Source: JADJLQ01 sp964405735 (GTDB taxonomy: Bacteria; Bacteroidota; Bacteroidia; Chitinophagales; Saprospiraceae). From it: DNA of 64,000 nucleotides. The notes beneath the pieces are model-generated. The model worked only from the letters and a program-made list of their open reading frames with translations, made no database searches and had not been told where the DNA came from. The position numbers and the translations under genes were made by a program. Positions 9,101 through 18,269 of this stretch are shown here, one piece after another. The stretch is from contig CAYOPD010000005.1 in the NCBI GenBank assembly GCA_964405735.1, positions 21,019 through 85,018 of the forward strand, written 5' to 3'. The stretch's first letter is position 1. Every line of letters begins with the position of its first letter.

Positions 9101-10279
9101 TCAGTCGTAATAGGAGATATCGGCCAGGGGATAGATTCCATGTTCTTTTGGCGAGGATAAAGGCCGCGTCGCTCGTATAAGCGAGCTCAACCGGTATTCA
9201 GAGAAAGAAGGGTCGCCGCGGACCAGGCTCTCCATTCTTACATAACCGGAGGCATGGATGATTTTACCCTCTCCGGCATAGATGGCTACATGAGTCACTT
9301 TTTCAGGATCGGTTGAAGTCGCTTTTCTTCCAAAAAATAAAAAATCACCGGGCCTCAGATTTTTCAGAGTGGTATCGGTTTCCACCGGGGCGCCCACGTT
9401 AACTTGCTGGGATGCATCCCTGGGCAATTGCCAGCCATGCTGGAACAGGACGGTTTTGGTAAATCCGCTGCAATCCATTCCATTTCCCGAAGTGCCTCCC
9501 CAGAGATAGGGGCGGCCCAGATAGGTCCTGGCCGTGCGAACGATGTCCTCCCCGGAAGGCAGGGAATTAGCCTGAAATTTCCATTCCTCCAGCCAGGTAG
9601 TATGAGAGGAAGGGATATAACCATTTCTTCCATCGGGAAAAGAAGCTTGAACAAAGTCCCCCCGGGTGTCTTCCAATTTCATGATGATCCCGGATGAAAG
9701 GGGTGACAACCTCTCGGCCGACAACGAAGGGGCGGAAAATAAATAGGTCTGGTCCGCGATAATGATGATTTTTTGTCTGGCGATCCAGGCTTTATAAGAC
9801 GCGCTGTCCATCAGGTAAACGGCATCCTCGTCCACCCAGCCCAGATAATCATCGGGGGTCTGGGCATACAACCAGGTATTGGAATACTTATAAAGGCGCA
9901 ACACGGTGCCACCGGGTGCCTGGGTAACCAACTCACTGCTATGGCCGGCCCTGCTGCGCATATTGGCCAACGGTATGGTCACTACACCAAAATGATAACC
10001 TTCCAGGGAAGGCGAAGGAAGGACCCCGATGCTGTCCACAAATGAAATTCCTTCCAGCCTGTTGATCAATTCAGCTTTAGCCCTGTAATTGCCCACCTCT
10101 CCTTTTAATACCAGGGTGCTCCCATGGATAACCGGGGTGATGTCAAAAATGGCCGTCCTTTTATCTGGCGCATATTTATAACGGAGTGAATCCAGGGCTT
10201 CCAGGACGCGTGCGTCTGGCACCGGTCGTGAAACACAATAAATAAAAAAGAAAGGAATGGCCAGCAGGTAATATTTCAT
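9101..10279 (-). CDS. NlpC/P60 (C40) cell-wall hydrolase lipoprotein with SH3 domains
   Basis: This 392-residue protein has a lipoprotein-type N-terminus (FFFIYCVSRP). Two bacterial SH3-like domains lie at about 120-165 (PGGTVLRLYKY..WLYAQT..LGWV) and 175-225. The C-terminal NlpC/P60 domain runs from about 245 to 375. The catalytic Cys is in GMDCSGFTK, the His in THVAIYAGEGKIIHA, and the DFLFFGR strand is typical. The family cleaves D-gamma-glutamyl-diaminopimelate bonds in peptidoglycan stem peptides. It is monocistronic as far as can be seen, convergent with the HELGH lipoprotein gene. Confidence 0.92.
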   Translation of the reverse strand: MKYYLLAIPFFFIYCVSRPVPDARVLEALDSLRYKYAPDKRTAIFDITPVIHGSTLVLKGEVGNYRAKAELINRLEGISFVDSIGVLPSPSLEGYHFGVVTIPLANMRSRAGHSSELVTQAPGGTVLRLYKYSNTWLYAQTPDDYLGWVDEDAVYLMDSASYKAWIARQKIIIIADQTYLFSAPSLSAERLSPLSSGIIMKLEDTRGDFVQASFPDGRNGYIPSSHTTWLEEWKFQANSLPSGEDIVRTARTYLGRPYLWGGTSGNGMDCSGFTKTVLFQHGWQLPRDASQQVNVGAPVETDTTLKNLRPGDFLFFGRKATSTDPEKVTHVAIYAGEGKIIHASGYVRMESLVRGDPSFSEYRLSSLIRATRPLSSPKEHGIYPLADISYYD

Positions 10280-10381
10280 GATACAAAAGTAGAAAATATA
10301 AGGCCGAACCTCTCGTCTGAGATCCGGCCCTGTCCACCTACTCTTAGGGAAGAATAGTTCTTATATAATTTTATCCGGCGG

Positions 10382-11086
10382 TCAAATGGATTGAATGGAG
10401 CCACTGCCGGAGATGCCGGTTTTGATTTTAGGCTGGCCTTTATAACGAATGCTGCCGCTGCCTGAAATGCCTGCTTCGAGCATATCGGTGGCCGAAACTT
10501 CACAAGAACCTGACCCCGAGATCCCAATCTTGACCTGGCTGGCCGAAAAATCAAGTGCTTTTACATTACCTGAGCCTGAAGTGCCTATTTTCAGATCATG
10601 GGTTTTGCCCTGCAGGTGAATGTTCCCCGAACCGCTGAGGCCACAATCCACACGGTTGGCTTCCACCATGACCTTGACCGTACCAGAACCACTGACCCCA
10701 ACATTAAAATCATCTGCGGTGAACATATTGGTAGTAATGATTGAGCCCGAACCTCCGAGGCCCACAGCCGTTAGTTTGGGCAGGGTGATTTTGATTTTAA
10801 GGTCTTCGTAATCGCCCCAGGTGTTTTTGGGGAATTTTATTTTCCACTTATTGTCGCTGACTTCGGTCTGGATCAGCTCGATGATGTTGGCCTGGCCTTC
10901 CACCGTGATTTTTTGGGTAGAACCCTGGGTGATTTCCACATCGGCGGAAATATTGCTTTCGATTTTTTCAAAAGAAGCCAGGTCCAGGGTGCGGGTGACT
11001 CTGGGGCCGGTGCCTTTAATTTTCTGGCTAAGGGCCGTCTGCACTCCGGCAACGACCAGTATCAACAGGAGAATGATGTTTTTCAT
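10382..11086 (-). CDS. Head-GIN domain (DUF2807) secreted protein
   Basis: This 234-residue protein has a Sec signal peptide (residues 1-20, ending ALSQ). The mature part is a beta-solenoid built on recurring GxSGSG turns (GLGGSGSI, GVSGSGTV, GLSGSGNI, GTSGSGNV, GISGSGSC, GISGSGSI, GISGSGSI), which are characteristic of DUF2807. The function is unknown; such proteins are exported adhesin-like or envelope proteins. It ends GSGSIQSI with no T9SS sorting domain, so a periplasmic or outer-membrane location is likely. Confidence 0.88.
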   Translation of the reverse strand: MKNIILLLILVVAGVQTALSQKIKGTGPRVTRTLDLASFEKIESNISADVEITQGSTQKITVEGQANIIELIQTEVSDNKWKIKFPKNTWGDYEDLKIKITLPKLTAVGLGGSGSIITTNMFTADDFNVGVSGSGTVKVMVEANRVDCGLSGSGNIHLQGKTHDLKIGTSGSGNVKALDFSASQVKIGISGSGSCEVSATDMLEAGISGSGSIRYKGQPKIKTGISGSGSIQSI

Positions 11087-11146
11087 GTTTCTGAATTTTT
11101 TATTGTGCTATTAAGGACAGCCCGAATTCCCTGGGGTTGCATTCGA

Positions 11147-11398
11147 TTAATTATCTGACATATCCAGGTTGACGATCTTGATCACCGAGACCACGGTTTT
11201 GCCCTGATTAAAACTATGTTTCAACTCCGTCTGAAGCAAATGCATGCAAGCGTCAAAATCGCCGGTGATCTGGGTGCTCATAGGAGTATTGCGCACCTCC
11301 ACATTGCGGTATTGGCCGAGCCTGGAGAGCATTTCACGGATAGGACCGCTGTAGTTTTTATCCAGGGGGTATAAACTGAGATCAATAGATATCGTCAT
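11147..11398 (-). CDS. YkoF/thiamine-binding-like small protein
   Basis: This 83-residue protein starts MTISIDLSLYPL and contains SFNQGKTVVSVIKIV, the pattern of the single-domain YkoF/MTH1187 ferredoxin-like family, whose YkoF members bind thiamine or hydroxymethylpyrimidine. It has no signal peptide. It is on the same strand as the head-GIN gene (60 bases) and 30 bases after the MFS gene stop, so it may be cotranscribed with that transporter. A link to vitamin uptake would be inference. Confidence 0.7.
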   Translation of the reverse strand: MTISIDLSLYPLDKNYSGPIREMLSRLGQYRNVEVRNTPMSTQITGDFDACMHLLQTELKHSFNQGKTVVSVIKIVNLDMSDN

Positions 11399-11428
11399 AA
11401 TACAAATGTTTTATTCCAACAAGCGAGT

Positions 11429-12589
11429 CTATAATTTCAGCCGGGTAGATAAATATACCCAGACGAGCCCGGCAAGGCAAACTAAAAACAAGGCAGCCTG
11501 CAAATTGATCGCCTTGGAGATAAACCCTATGATCACCGGACCACCCAGAAAGGTCGTTACTGAAAAGGTGTTGAGTGTTGCCAGGCCAACGCCTTTCGCC
11601 AGGTTGGGTAAGCGGGTGGCGGCTCCGTACATGATAGGCGCACCGCAAGAAACACCCAGGCCTACCAACCCGAAAGCCGCTATGCAGATCCAGGTTTTTG
11701 GGAAAAAGACGGCGACGGCAATGGCCATCGCGCTCATCAATCCCCCAAATTTCAGAATGGACTGGGCCCCGTAACGGGGGATAAAATAGTCGCCGGAAAA
11801 ACGGCCCATGGCCATAAAAAAAGAATAACTGGCAAGCCCCCACCCAATCAGGTATTCCGGCGCGGCAACCACGTCCCGGAGATAAACCGCCGTCCAGTCC
11901 GCCATGGATCCCTCGGTGAGATTGGTACACAGGGCTATTCCTATCATCAAGAGGAGCGGGCCTTTGGGAAAGGTAAATCTGGGTTTTACCGGCTCTTCAT
12001 CCGGAGTGAGGTCCTCTTCAATTTGAAGGATCTGGCTCCGCACCATCAGCCAGATCAACAACATTAAACCGGATATGATCAGGCTCTGCAGGACTGGCGG
12101 TGTTTTGAGCCCAATCAGGGTAGAGGCCATCAGCGAACCCAGCATCAGGCCGAGGCTGAACAACCCATGACAGGTGGACATGATATGGTGTTTGAACCGG
12201 TGTTCGATGATGGAGGCACAGGTATTCATCGATACATTGGTAAAAGCGATCATGATCCCGGTCACAAACAACCCGAGCCCTACTCCCCAGGCAACCGGGG
12301 ACAGCACCGGGAGCAGGTAACACAAGGACATGGCTACCATGGCCGTCAGCGTCATTTTCTGCATACCATAACGGTGAATAAACCAGGAAGAGGCCGGGTT
12401 GGCCAATGCCGCGCCCACGGGCATACAAAGGATGATGAGCCCGAGTTGAGCGTCATCAAGCCCAAACTTGGATTTGATGATGGGGATCAACGTCGCCCAA
12501 TTGCCAAACAGGGTACCCATGACCAGGAAAACCGCACCCACGGCCACACTTTGCCGATGCGACAAAAACCTCAGTAAATGTGAAAACAT
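11429..12589 (-). CDS. MFS transporter
   Basis: This 386-residue protein has about 12 predicted transmembrane helices and a central cytoplasmic loop (residues about 188-208, EEDLTPDEEPVKPR). Its pattern, with MGTLFGNWATLIPIIKSKFGLDDAQLG near the start, resembles the FucP/YbjJ-like MFS subgroup of sugar or small-metabolite transporters. The substrate cannot be fixed from sequence. It is preceded on the minus strand by the PLP decarboxylase gene, with a heptamer array between them. Confidence 0.85.
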   Translation of the reverse strand: MFSHLLRFLSHRQSVAVGAVFLVMGTLFGNWATLIPIIKSKFGLDDAQLGLIILCMPVGAALANPASSWFIHRYGMQKMTLTAMVAMSLCYLLPVLSPVAWGVGLGLFVTGIMIAFTNVSMNTCASIIEHRFKHHIMSTCHGLFSLGLMLGSLMASTLIGLKTPPVLQSLIISGLMLLIWLMVRSQILQIEEDLTPDEEPVKPRFTFPKGPLLLMIGIALCTNLTEGSMADWTAVYLRDVVAAPEYLIGWGLASYSFFMAMGRFSGDYFIPRYGAQSILKFGGLMSAMAIAVAVFFPKTWICIAAFGLVGLGVSCGAPIMYGAATRLPNLAKGVGLATLNTFSVTTFLGGPVIIGFISKAINLQAALFLVCLAGLVWVYLSTRLKL

Positions 12590-12611
12590 ATAGTTAGGAG
12601 GGGCAAAGATA

Positions 12612-12716
12612 GAGGATTGAGGTTATTGAGGTTTGAGGTTAGAGGTTTGAGGTTAGAGGTCGGAGGTTAGAGGTTTGAGGGGCCCTCATACCTCATACCT
12701 CATACCTCTAACCTAC
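12612..12716. repeat. Two-armed heptamer array overlapping the 3' end of the PLP decarboxylase gene
   Basis: The left arm (12612-12680) is about ten units of GAGGTTA/GAGGTTT type, with one single-base slip near 12626. The right arm (12682-12716) is the same motif in opposite orientation (CCTCATA units, then CCTCTAA). The arms meet at a GGGGCCC centre, so the transcript could form a long hairpin. The last codons and the stop codon of the minus-strand decarboxylase gene (stop at 12700-12702) lie inside the right arm. Confidence 0.85.
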
Positions 12717-15192
12717 TCACCACCTTATGTAATTCCCAGACAAATTCCTGGATGAGGTTTTGGGAGGTGGATTGGCGAATGGCCGTGGTATAAGGATTCA
12801 TGGGAGTGCAACGGATGACCAGGAGGCCTTCAGAACTATAATCTTCACGGGCATTGAGGATGCCCGCATGCTCAAAAAATTCAGATAAGGATTCAAATGG
12901 ATAATATTGTTCATCCATGCGTGTGTGGGATACAAAAAACGACTGGGCATAGCTGTGTTCTTTATTTCCCTGTTCTACCTGGATGGAAAAATGTTCGTAG
13001 ATGACTCCGGTGAGCGAATTCATCGCCCTTAATCGTTGATCCGTTTTGTTTTTAACCGCAAAAACCAGAACATTGGTGTCCGGTGGAGTTGGGAAAGTTT
13101 GGATGGAATAATTCAGCGGTTCCGGAAATCGGGCAGCCTGATAAATTTCTTCCCAATTCCGGAGCCATTCATACAATTCCCGGGTTGCCAGCAGGGAGGA
13201 TTTGATCAGGCGGCCGTGAGCGGATCTGTTGAGGGGGATCATCCGGGTTGAGAACCAGAGGGCAGCGGCCGCCGCACCCGGTTTGGAACCTTCCAGGATG
13301 AAGGGAGCAAAGGCGTCGATCCCGATGTGGTAGTTTTCGTAAGGGATATTGTTGGAGTTCAGTTTGGAATAATCCACGTCTTTTACATGGCGTGGAGGGT
13401 GGTGCACCAGGATATCGTGTTCGGTGGAGGTAATATAGGGGGCGCGCTGCATGATAAAATGCCTGATCCTGTCATTTTTAAAAGCGACCAGTCCGCAGGG
13501 ATATTGGATAAAACCCAGTTTATGAGGATCCACGGTAATGGAATCCGCTTTATTAAATGAAAGAAAGGCTTTGACGACCTGAAGATCCCCTCCCCAATTG
13601 ATCTTTTTGGGATTTGTTTTTGTTTTCAGACTGAACTCAATGGTGTCCGAAACATGATTTGCAACATCTTCGGCGCGGTCGGTGGCCCTGATTTTAAAAT
13701 CCCCAGGGCCGATGATCTCAGAAAGCCTCCGGCCGGAAGTGGACTTCAGGATGGTTCCGAATTCTTCGATCAAAGCCAGGTATTTTTTTTTGAATCCTTT
13801 AAACTCGTTTTGGCCAGCTTTTTCTTTTAACCTCAGGATTCTTTGTTCTACTGAAATCAACCGGGGATCGGGCTCGTCATCGAGTTCCTCCCTGATCATC
13901 GACCGGGTGGCATCGAGCAGGTGATAGATCTGTGCAACCAGTCCGGTGTCCGGATCGGGGCCGGAATCCGGATCGATGAGGGTATTCAGTTTCTTTACCA
14001 GGATCTCCAGTTCCTCTTCCCGGCTCAACCTGAAAAGAGTACGGATATATCCGCCCCAGGCCCCATCGATATGCAACCAGAAGGAGGTATTCATCCGGGC
14101 TTCCATTTTTTCCCTTAAGGCTGCTATTTCATGGACAGGATCCACCGCCCCTTCTTCCGTATTGCCCGCGATCGCGATCACCGCTATCGGGATTTTACCT
14201 TCTTCCAGGGCGGACACTATTTTTAATTCCAGGTCCAGGACATCGAGCCGGAAGCGGCTGTCCGTTTTCACCATCACCACATTGTTCCTTCCTATTCCCA
14301 GGACATCCGCCGCTTTTTTTATGGAATAGTGAGCAGCACCGGAAGCAAAAATCACCGGGGGAAATTCGGCGAATATCCTGCCCAGATGATTGGTCAGGCT
14401 GTAAGGGGATTTTTCAAGATAGAGGTCTGATCTTTTTACCGCCTCCGCTATATTAATTTTTTCTGCTTTGCTGATGGCTTCGATCAGGCAGGCAAAAAGC
14501 CCGATGGAAGTTTCAGGGCTCAGTCCAATGGCTTCCTTCTGGCTGAGAGCCTTCAGGTCCGCGTGCATGCCATTGGGTAGAAGAACCGGAATATCCAGGT
14601 TTTTCTCTTTGGCGATATCATGTACGGTCAATGGAAAATATTTTATAATCCGGGCCACCCAGAGGGATTCGACATTTGCCAGGGTACCTCCGGAAGTGAT
14701 GTGGGCCCAGCCGAATTCCGTCTTCAGTTTTTCTTCGTAGGCCTGCCATTCCGCGATGCCCGCTTCTTTTTCCGGGGGAATGGGGGGAGTATTAAAACCC
14801 AGCATCTTCAGTACCCGGTTGCTGGCTTCGATTTCCCATTCGACGGTTACCGGGGCGCCTTCCGGGGTGACATTGTTGGCATTGTACAACATGGCCGCGA
14901 AATATCCGAATACCGAAGGCATGTTGATATCCGACAGCATATGGCCGATATAACGGGGGCTGTAAAAAGGGAAATTGCGCCTCAATTGCGAAGTCATTTC
15001 TGCCACGCCCTGCATCAGTTTGTCAAACTCCTCTTCATGCTGGCGCTGGATCTTCCTTGTGATCAAGATCGGATCAGCGGGAAAATAATTTCTCCTCCAG
15101 TGGATATAATCCCGGATGATCGTCAGGATGGTGTTGGTGAAGATCTCTTCATTTTCACCCTTGGGGCCGAGAAACCAGGAAAGTTGTTTCAT
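12700..15192 (-). CDS. Large pyridoxal-phosphate-dependent decarboxylase family protein
   Basis: This 830-residue protein belongs to the group II PLP decarboxylase family (glutamate, tyrosine or aromatic amino acid decarboxylases). HITSGGTLANVESLW lies near residue 150, LHIDGAWGGY near 372 and the PLP lysine motif TVDPHKLGF near 560. Typical members have 450-620 residues. The excess is a helical, charged insertion at about 385-495 between the aspartate and lysine motifs, plus a C-terminal extension. The substrate is unknown. The final residues SRLEV are encoded by the heptamer array. It is on the same strand as trpB2 and pcaB. Confidence 0.85.
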   Translation of the reverse strand: MKQLSWFLGPKGENEEIFTNTILTIIRDYIHWRRNYFPADPILITRKIQRQHEEEFDKLMQGVAEMTSQLRRNFPFYSPRYIGHMLSDINMPSVFGYFAAMLYNANNVTPEGAPVTVEWEIEASNRVLKMLGFNTPPIPPEKEAGIAEWQAYEEKLKTEFGWAHITSGGTLANVESLWVARIIKYFPLTVHDIAKEKNLDIPVLLPNGMHADLKALSQKEAIGLSPETSIGLFACLIEAISKAEKINIAEAVKRSDLYLEKSPYSLTNHLGRIFAEFPPVIFASGAAHYSIKKAADVLGIGRNNVVMVKTDSRFRLDVLDLELKIVSALEEGKIPIAVIAIAGNTEEGAVDPVHEIAALREKMEARMNTSFWLHIDGAWGGYIRTLFRLSREEELEILVKKLNTLIDPDSGPDPDTGLVAQIYHLLDATRSMIREELDDEPDPRLISVEQRILRLKEKAGQNEFKGFKKKYLALIEEFGTILKSTSGRRLSEIIGPGDFKIRATDRAEDVANHVSDTIEFSLKTKTNPKKINWGGDLQVVKAFLSFNKADSITVDPHKLGFIQYPCGLVAFKNDRIRHFIMQRAPYITSTEHDILVHHPPRHVKDVDYSKLNSNNIPYENYHIGIDAFAPFILEGSKPGAAAAALWFSTRMIPLNRSAHGRLIKSSLLATRELYEWLRNWEEIYQAARFPEPLNYSIQTFPTPPDTNVLVFAVKNKTDQRLRAMNSLTGVIYEHFSIQVEQGNKEHSYAQSFFVSHTRMDEQYYPFESLSEFFEHAGILNAREDYSSEGLLVIRCTPMNPYTTAIRQSTSQNLIQEFVWELHKVVSRLEV

Positions 15193-15193
15193 C

Positions 15194-15310
15194 GAGGTGC
15201 GAGGTGCGAGGTGCGAGGTTATAGCTAAGAGGTAAGAGGTAAGAGGTAAGGGGTAAGGGGTAAGGGGTAGGGGTTGGTTACTCTAACCTCTTGCCTCTAG
15301 CCTCTAGCCT
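15194..15310. repeat. Two-armed heptamer array overlapping the trpB2-like stop codon
   Basis: Left arm units in exact 7-base register from 15194: GAGGTGC three times, GAGGTTA, TAGCTAA, GAGGTAA three times, GGGGTAA three times, GGGGTAG, GGGTTGG. The right arm, from about 15285, is the reverse orientation (CTCTAAC, CTCTTGC, CTCTAGC, CTCTAGC). The stop codon of the upstream minus-strand gene (15304-15306) is part of the right arm. The array fills almost the whole gap to the decarboxylase start at 15192. Confidence 0.88.
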
Positions 15311-16662
15311 TCAACAGGTATAAGTTTACTGGTCAGCTCACTGATTTCTGCGTCCGTAAGCTCGTGATCTTCCAATTTTCCGGCAAAATAATCTCCATAA
15401 GCCTGCATATCGAAATGGCCATGTCCGCATAGATTGAACAATATGGTTTTACGGGTGCCTTCTTCGCGGGCTTTAGCGGCTTCCTGAAAGACGGTGGCCA
15501 GGGCATGGGTGGCTTCAGGGGCCGGGATAATGCCTTCCGCCCTGGCGAATTTGACGCCGGCCTCAAAACATTCCAACTGTGCATGGGCGCGGGCTTCGAT
15601 GATTTTGTCTTTTAATAACTGGGATACGATGACACCGGCCCCATGATAACGCAGACCGCCGGCATGAATGGATGCAGGCACAAATTCATGTCCCAGGGTA
15701 TACATGGGCAGGAGGGGCGTCATGCCTATCGTATCGCCAAAGTCATAACTGAATACGCCACGGGTGAGTTTGGGGCAGGACAGGGGTTCGCTGGCGATGG
15801 CCCTTATTTTTTTGCCTTCTTCCAGGTTCAGGCGGAGAAATGGGAAGGACAATCCTGCAAAATTGGATCCGCCTCCGAAGGGTGCGACAATGATATCGGG
15901 CAGTTCACCGGCTTTTTCCATTTGGAGCAAAGCTTCCTGGCCGACGACCGTCTGGTGGAGCAAAACGTGGTTGAGCACGCTGCCCAGGGCATATTTGGTG
16001 TCCGGATCAGGTGCTGCCCTTTCGATGGCTTCCGAGATGGCAATGCCCAGGCTGCCCGGTGAATTGGGGTTAACCGCGAGAATCTTACGGCCGGATTCGG
16101 TATGATCGGAAGGTGAGGCATATACTTTGGCCCCGAAGGTTTCCATCAAAATCCTGCGGTATGGTTTTTGGTCGAAACTCACCTTGACCATATAGACCTC
16201 GCATTCAATGCCAAACATATTGCAGGCAAAACTCAAGGCGCTGCCCCATTGGCCTGCACCGGTTTCGGTTACGATGCGTTTGACTCCCTGTTGTTTATTG
16301 TAATAAGCCTGTGGAATGGCTGTATTGGGTTTGTGCGAACCGCTGGGGCTCACCCCTTCATATTTGTAATAGATGTGTGCAGGGGTATCCAGGGCGGCTT
16401 CCAGTCCATATGCCCGGTAGAGGGGTGTGGGTCGATATAGTTTATAGGCCTCACGCACGGCATCCGGGATCTCCACATATTTTTCACCCGTCACTTCCTG
16501 TTTGATGAGTTCCATGGGGAAGAGGGGCTCGAGCATTTCCGGCCCTATGGGTTGCCGGGTTCCGGGATGGAGGGGAGGCAGGGGTTTGTTGGTCATGCTG
16601 GCTATGATATTGTACCAGTGGCTTGGGATTTCTTTTTCGGTGAGAAGGATCTTTTTTTCCAT
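15304..16662 (-). CDS. TrpB2-like PLP-dependent tryptophan synthase beta chain homologue
   Basis: This 452-residue protein is of the long TrpB2 (TIGR01415-like) type. The PLP lysine is in SHKPNTA (about residue 115), the glycine-rich phosphate loop is FGGGSNFAG (about 243), and CGHGHFDM lies near the C-terminus. It is fold-type II. TrpB2 enzymes condense indole and serine or act as serine deaminases. No trpA or other trp gene is nearby, so it may not serve the standard tryptophan pathway. It starts at ATG 16662. The gene lies between pcaB and the PLP decarboxylase, probably in one transcript. Its TAG stop is built from the repeat unit GGCTAGA. Confidence 0.9.
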   Translation of the reverse strand: MEKKILLTEKEIPSHWYNIIASMTNKPLPPLHPGTRQPIGPEMLEPLFPMELIKQEVTGEKYVEIPDAVREAYKLYRPTPLYRAYGLEAALDTPAHIYYKYEGVSPSGSHKPNTAIPQAYYNKQQGVKRIVTETGAGQWGSALSFACNMFGIECEVYMVKVSFDQKPYRRILMETFGAKVYASPSDHTESGRKILAVNPNSPGSLGIAISEAIERAAPDPDTKYALGSVLNHVLLHQTVVGQEALLQMEKAGELPDIIVAPFGGGSNFAGLSFPFLRLNLEEGKKIRAIASEPLSCPKLTRGVFSYDFGDTIGMTPLLPMYTLGHEFVPASIHAGGLRYHGAGVIVSQLLKDKIIEARAHAQLECFEAGVKFARAEGIIPAPEATHALATVFQEAAKAREEGTRKTILFNLCGHGHFDMQAYGDYFAGKLEDHELTDAEISELTSKLIPVEG

Positions 16663-16667
16663 ATAAA

Positions 16668-16702
16668 ACGATTTACGATTTACGATTTACGATTTACGAT
16701 TT
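16668..16702. repeat. Heptamer array ACGATTT x5 at the pcaB stop codon
   Basis: Five identical ACGATTT units occur in exact register. The pcaB stop codon (16694-16696, TAA on the minus strand) is made from the repeat, and the array fills the gap to the next gene's start at 16662. Confidence 0.9.
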
Positions 16703-18031
16703 AAGTTCTTTTACCTGGTCAATTATTTTACCTGTAAAATAATCACAAAGGCCGAGATTGTTTTCGATCCCAAACCAGGATCTGATTTCTTTTTCGGAGA
16801 AAAATTTTTGAAGGGATTCCTCTTTTAAAAGATGGTCCAAAAGAGATTCACCGGAGGATTTTACCTTGACGCTGCAGGCGCGTATCAGGGCCTGGGCTTC
16901 CTCTATATTCATTTTCCGGCCAAGGGCCTGGCTCACGTGCTCTGCAAAGATCAGGCCACCATGGTCTTCGATATTTTTCAGCATGCGCTTTTTATCCACC
17001 CGGGTTTCTGAGATCATTTCAAGGGCCAGGCGTAGGGACCCGGCCACCAATTTGAAAAGATCTTCCATACTTTCCCATTCCGCGTGCCAGGGACCGGACC
17101 CTCTTTCATGATCCTGGGTCATGGTATAAGAAAGGGAATTAACCAGGCCCCTTATCCGAATGCCATTGGCCCGGATCAATATGGCGTTGACCGGGTTGGA
17201 TTTGTGGGGCATGGTCGATGAATGGCCCTTTTCCGGGCCGCCAAAACTGATTTCACCAATCTCATTTTGCGCCATAAGACTGAGATCCCATGTTATTTTG
17301 TCCAGTTGGCCACTCAATGCGTCGAGGTTGTGGGCTATTTTAAGAATGTATTGCCTTTGAGTATGCCAGGGTTTGGCGGGCAGGTCAAGGCCCAGGTCCC
17401 TGGCCAGGCCGGAGGATACCTCCATATATTGTTTTGAGGTATACCCGGCGGTTGTACCAACGGATCCACCGAGTTGAATTGGGAATTTAAGGTTGTTCAG
17501 ATCTCCATATGCCATGAGCAGCCCATCGATCCAACCGGCAACTTTAAATCCGAATGTAATGGGCCTGGCTTTTTGCATAAACGTCCGTCCTGCCATTGGT
17601 GTTTGCCGGTGTTTTTCAGCGAGCCTGACCAGGTCAGCGATCAGTTGTTTGAGTTTAAGGTGGATCCACTCCATCGCTTGTTTATATTGGATCATCGAGG
17701 CGGTATCGATCGCGTCCTGGCTGGTGGCCAGGTAATGGATGTACCGGGCGGCTTCTGAAGGATGACCGGCCAGTAACTGCCTGCATTGAACGAGCAGGGG
17801 GATCAGGATATTCCCGCTTCGGGCAGCTTCTTCCATCAGCCTTTCCCGGTGTATGGATTCGTACCGGCAAAGGATTTCCATTGCGCCGGCAGCATTTTCC
17901 GGGATCATCCCATGCCTGGATTGTACCCGGGCCAGGCCCTTCTCAAAAATAAGCAAGGCCTCCAACGTCGGGCGGATCTCAAAGACCTCGAAAGCCCTGT
18001 CGTAAAAAAGATCGCGATAGAGAGATTGCAT
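16694..18031 (-). CDS. pcaB: 3-carboxy-cis,cis-muconate cycloisomerase
   Basis: This 445-residue protein belongs to the fumarase/argininosuccinate lyase superfamily. The superfamily signature GHSSTMPHKSNPV is at about 270-282, and SQDAIDTAS (about 103) and GRTFMQKARPITFG (about 148) are typical. PcaB converts beta-carboxy-cis,cis-muconate to gamma-carboxymuconolactone in protocatechuate breakdown. Adenylosuccinate lyase is the main alternative. The assignment rests on the length, the cycloisomerase-like motif spacing, and the presence of all other pca functions nearby on the same strand. The C-terminal Ser codon and stop are formed by the heptamer repeat. Confidence 0.87.
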   Translation of the reverse strand: MQSLYRDLFYDRAFEVFEIRPTLEALLIFEKGLARVQSRHGMIPENAAGAMEILCRYESIHRERLMEEAARSGNILIPLLVQCRQLLAGHPSEAARYIHYLATSQDAIDTASMIQYKQAMEWIHLKLKQLIADLVRLAEKHRQTPMAGRTFMQKARPITFGFKVAGWIDGLLMAYGDLNNLKFPIQLGGSVGTTAGYTSKQYMEVSSGLARDLGLDLPAKPWHTQRQYILKIAHNLDALSGQLDKITWDLSLMAQNEIGEISFGGPEKGHSSTMPHKSNPVNAILIRANGIRIRGLVNSLSYTMTQDHERGSGPWHAEWESMEDLFKLVAGSLRLALEMISETRVDKKRMLKNIEDHGGLIFAEHVSQALGRKMNIEEAQALIRACSVKVKSSGESLLDHLLKEESLQKFFSEKEIRSWFGIENNLGLCDYFTGKIIDQVKELKS

Positions 18032-18269
18032 TCAGAAGGATCGACTGCTAAAATTAAGCCAGAAATTGCCGACTCCGGTCAGGGATTTCAGGTTATAGAT
18101 CCAGAAGGATGGGCAGGTCTTGTTTGGGCGGGGTCAAATCATATAATTTCGCAACGAAATGGTTTCCTCCAAAATATCAATTTATTATATATTAAATAAA
18201 TTATGACTATACTCTATGAAGTTATTCAATCAATCAAAAGGAGCCGGTCCTCAGGAGAATATAAAATCA

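Noticed and set aside
10276..10554. 92-codon minus-strand frame overlapping the head-GIN gene end
   Set aside because: Out of frame with the conserved DUF2807 repeats and without any motif.
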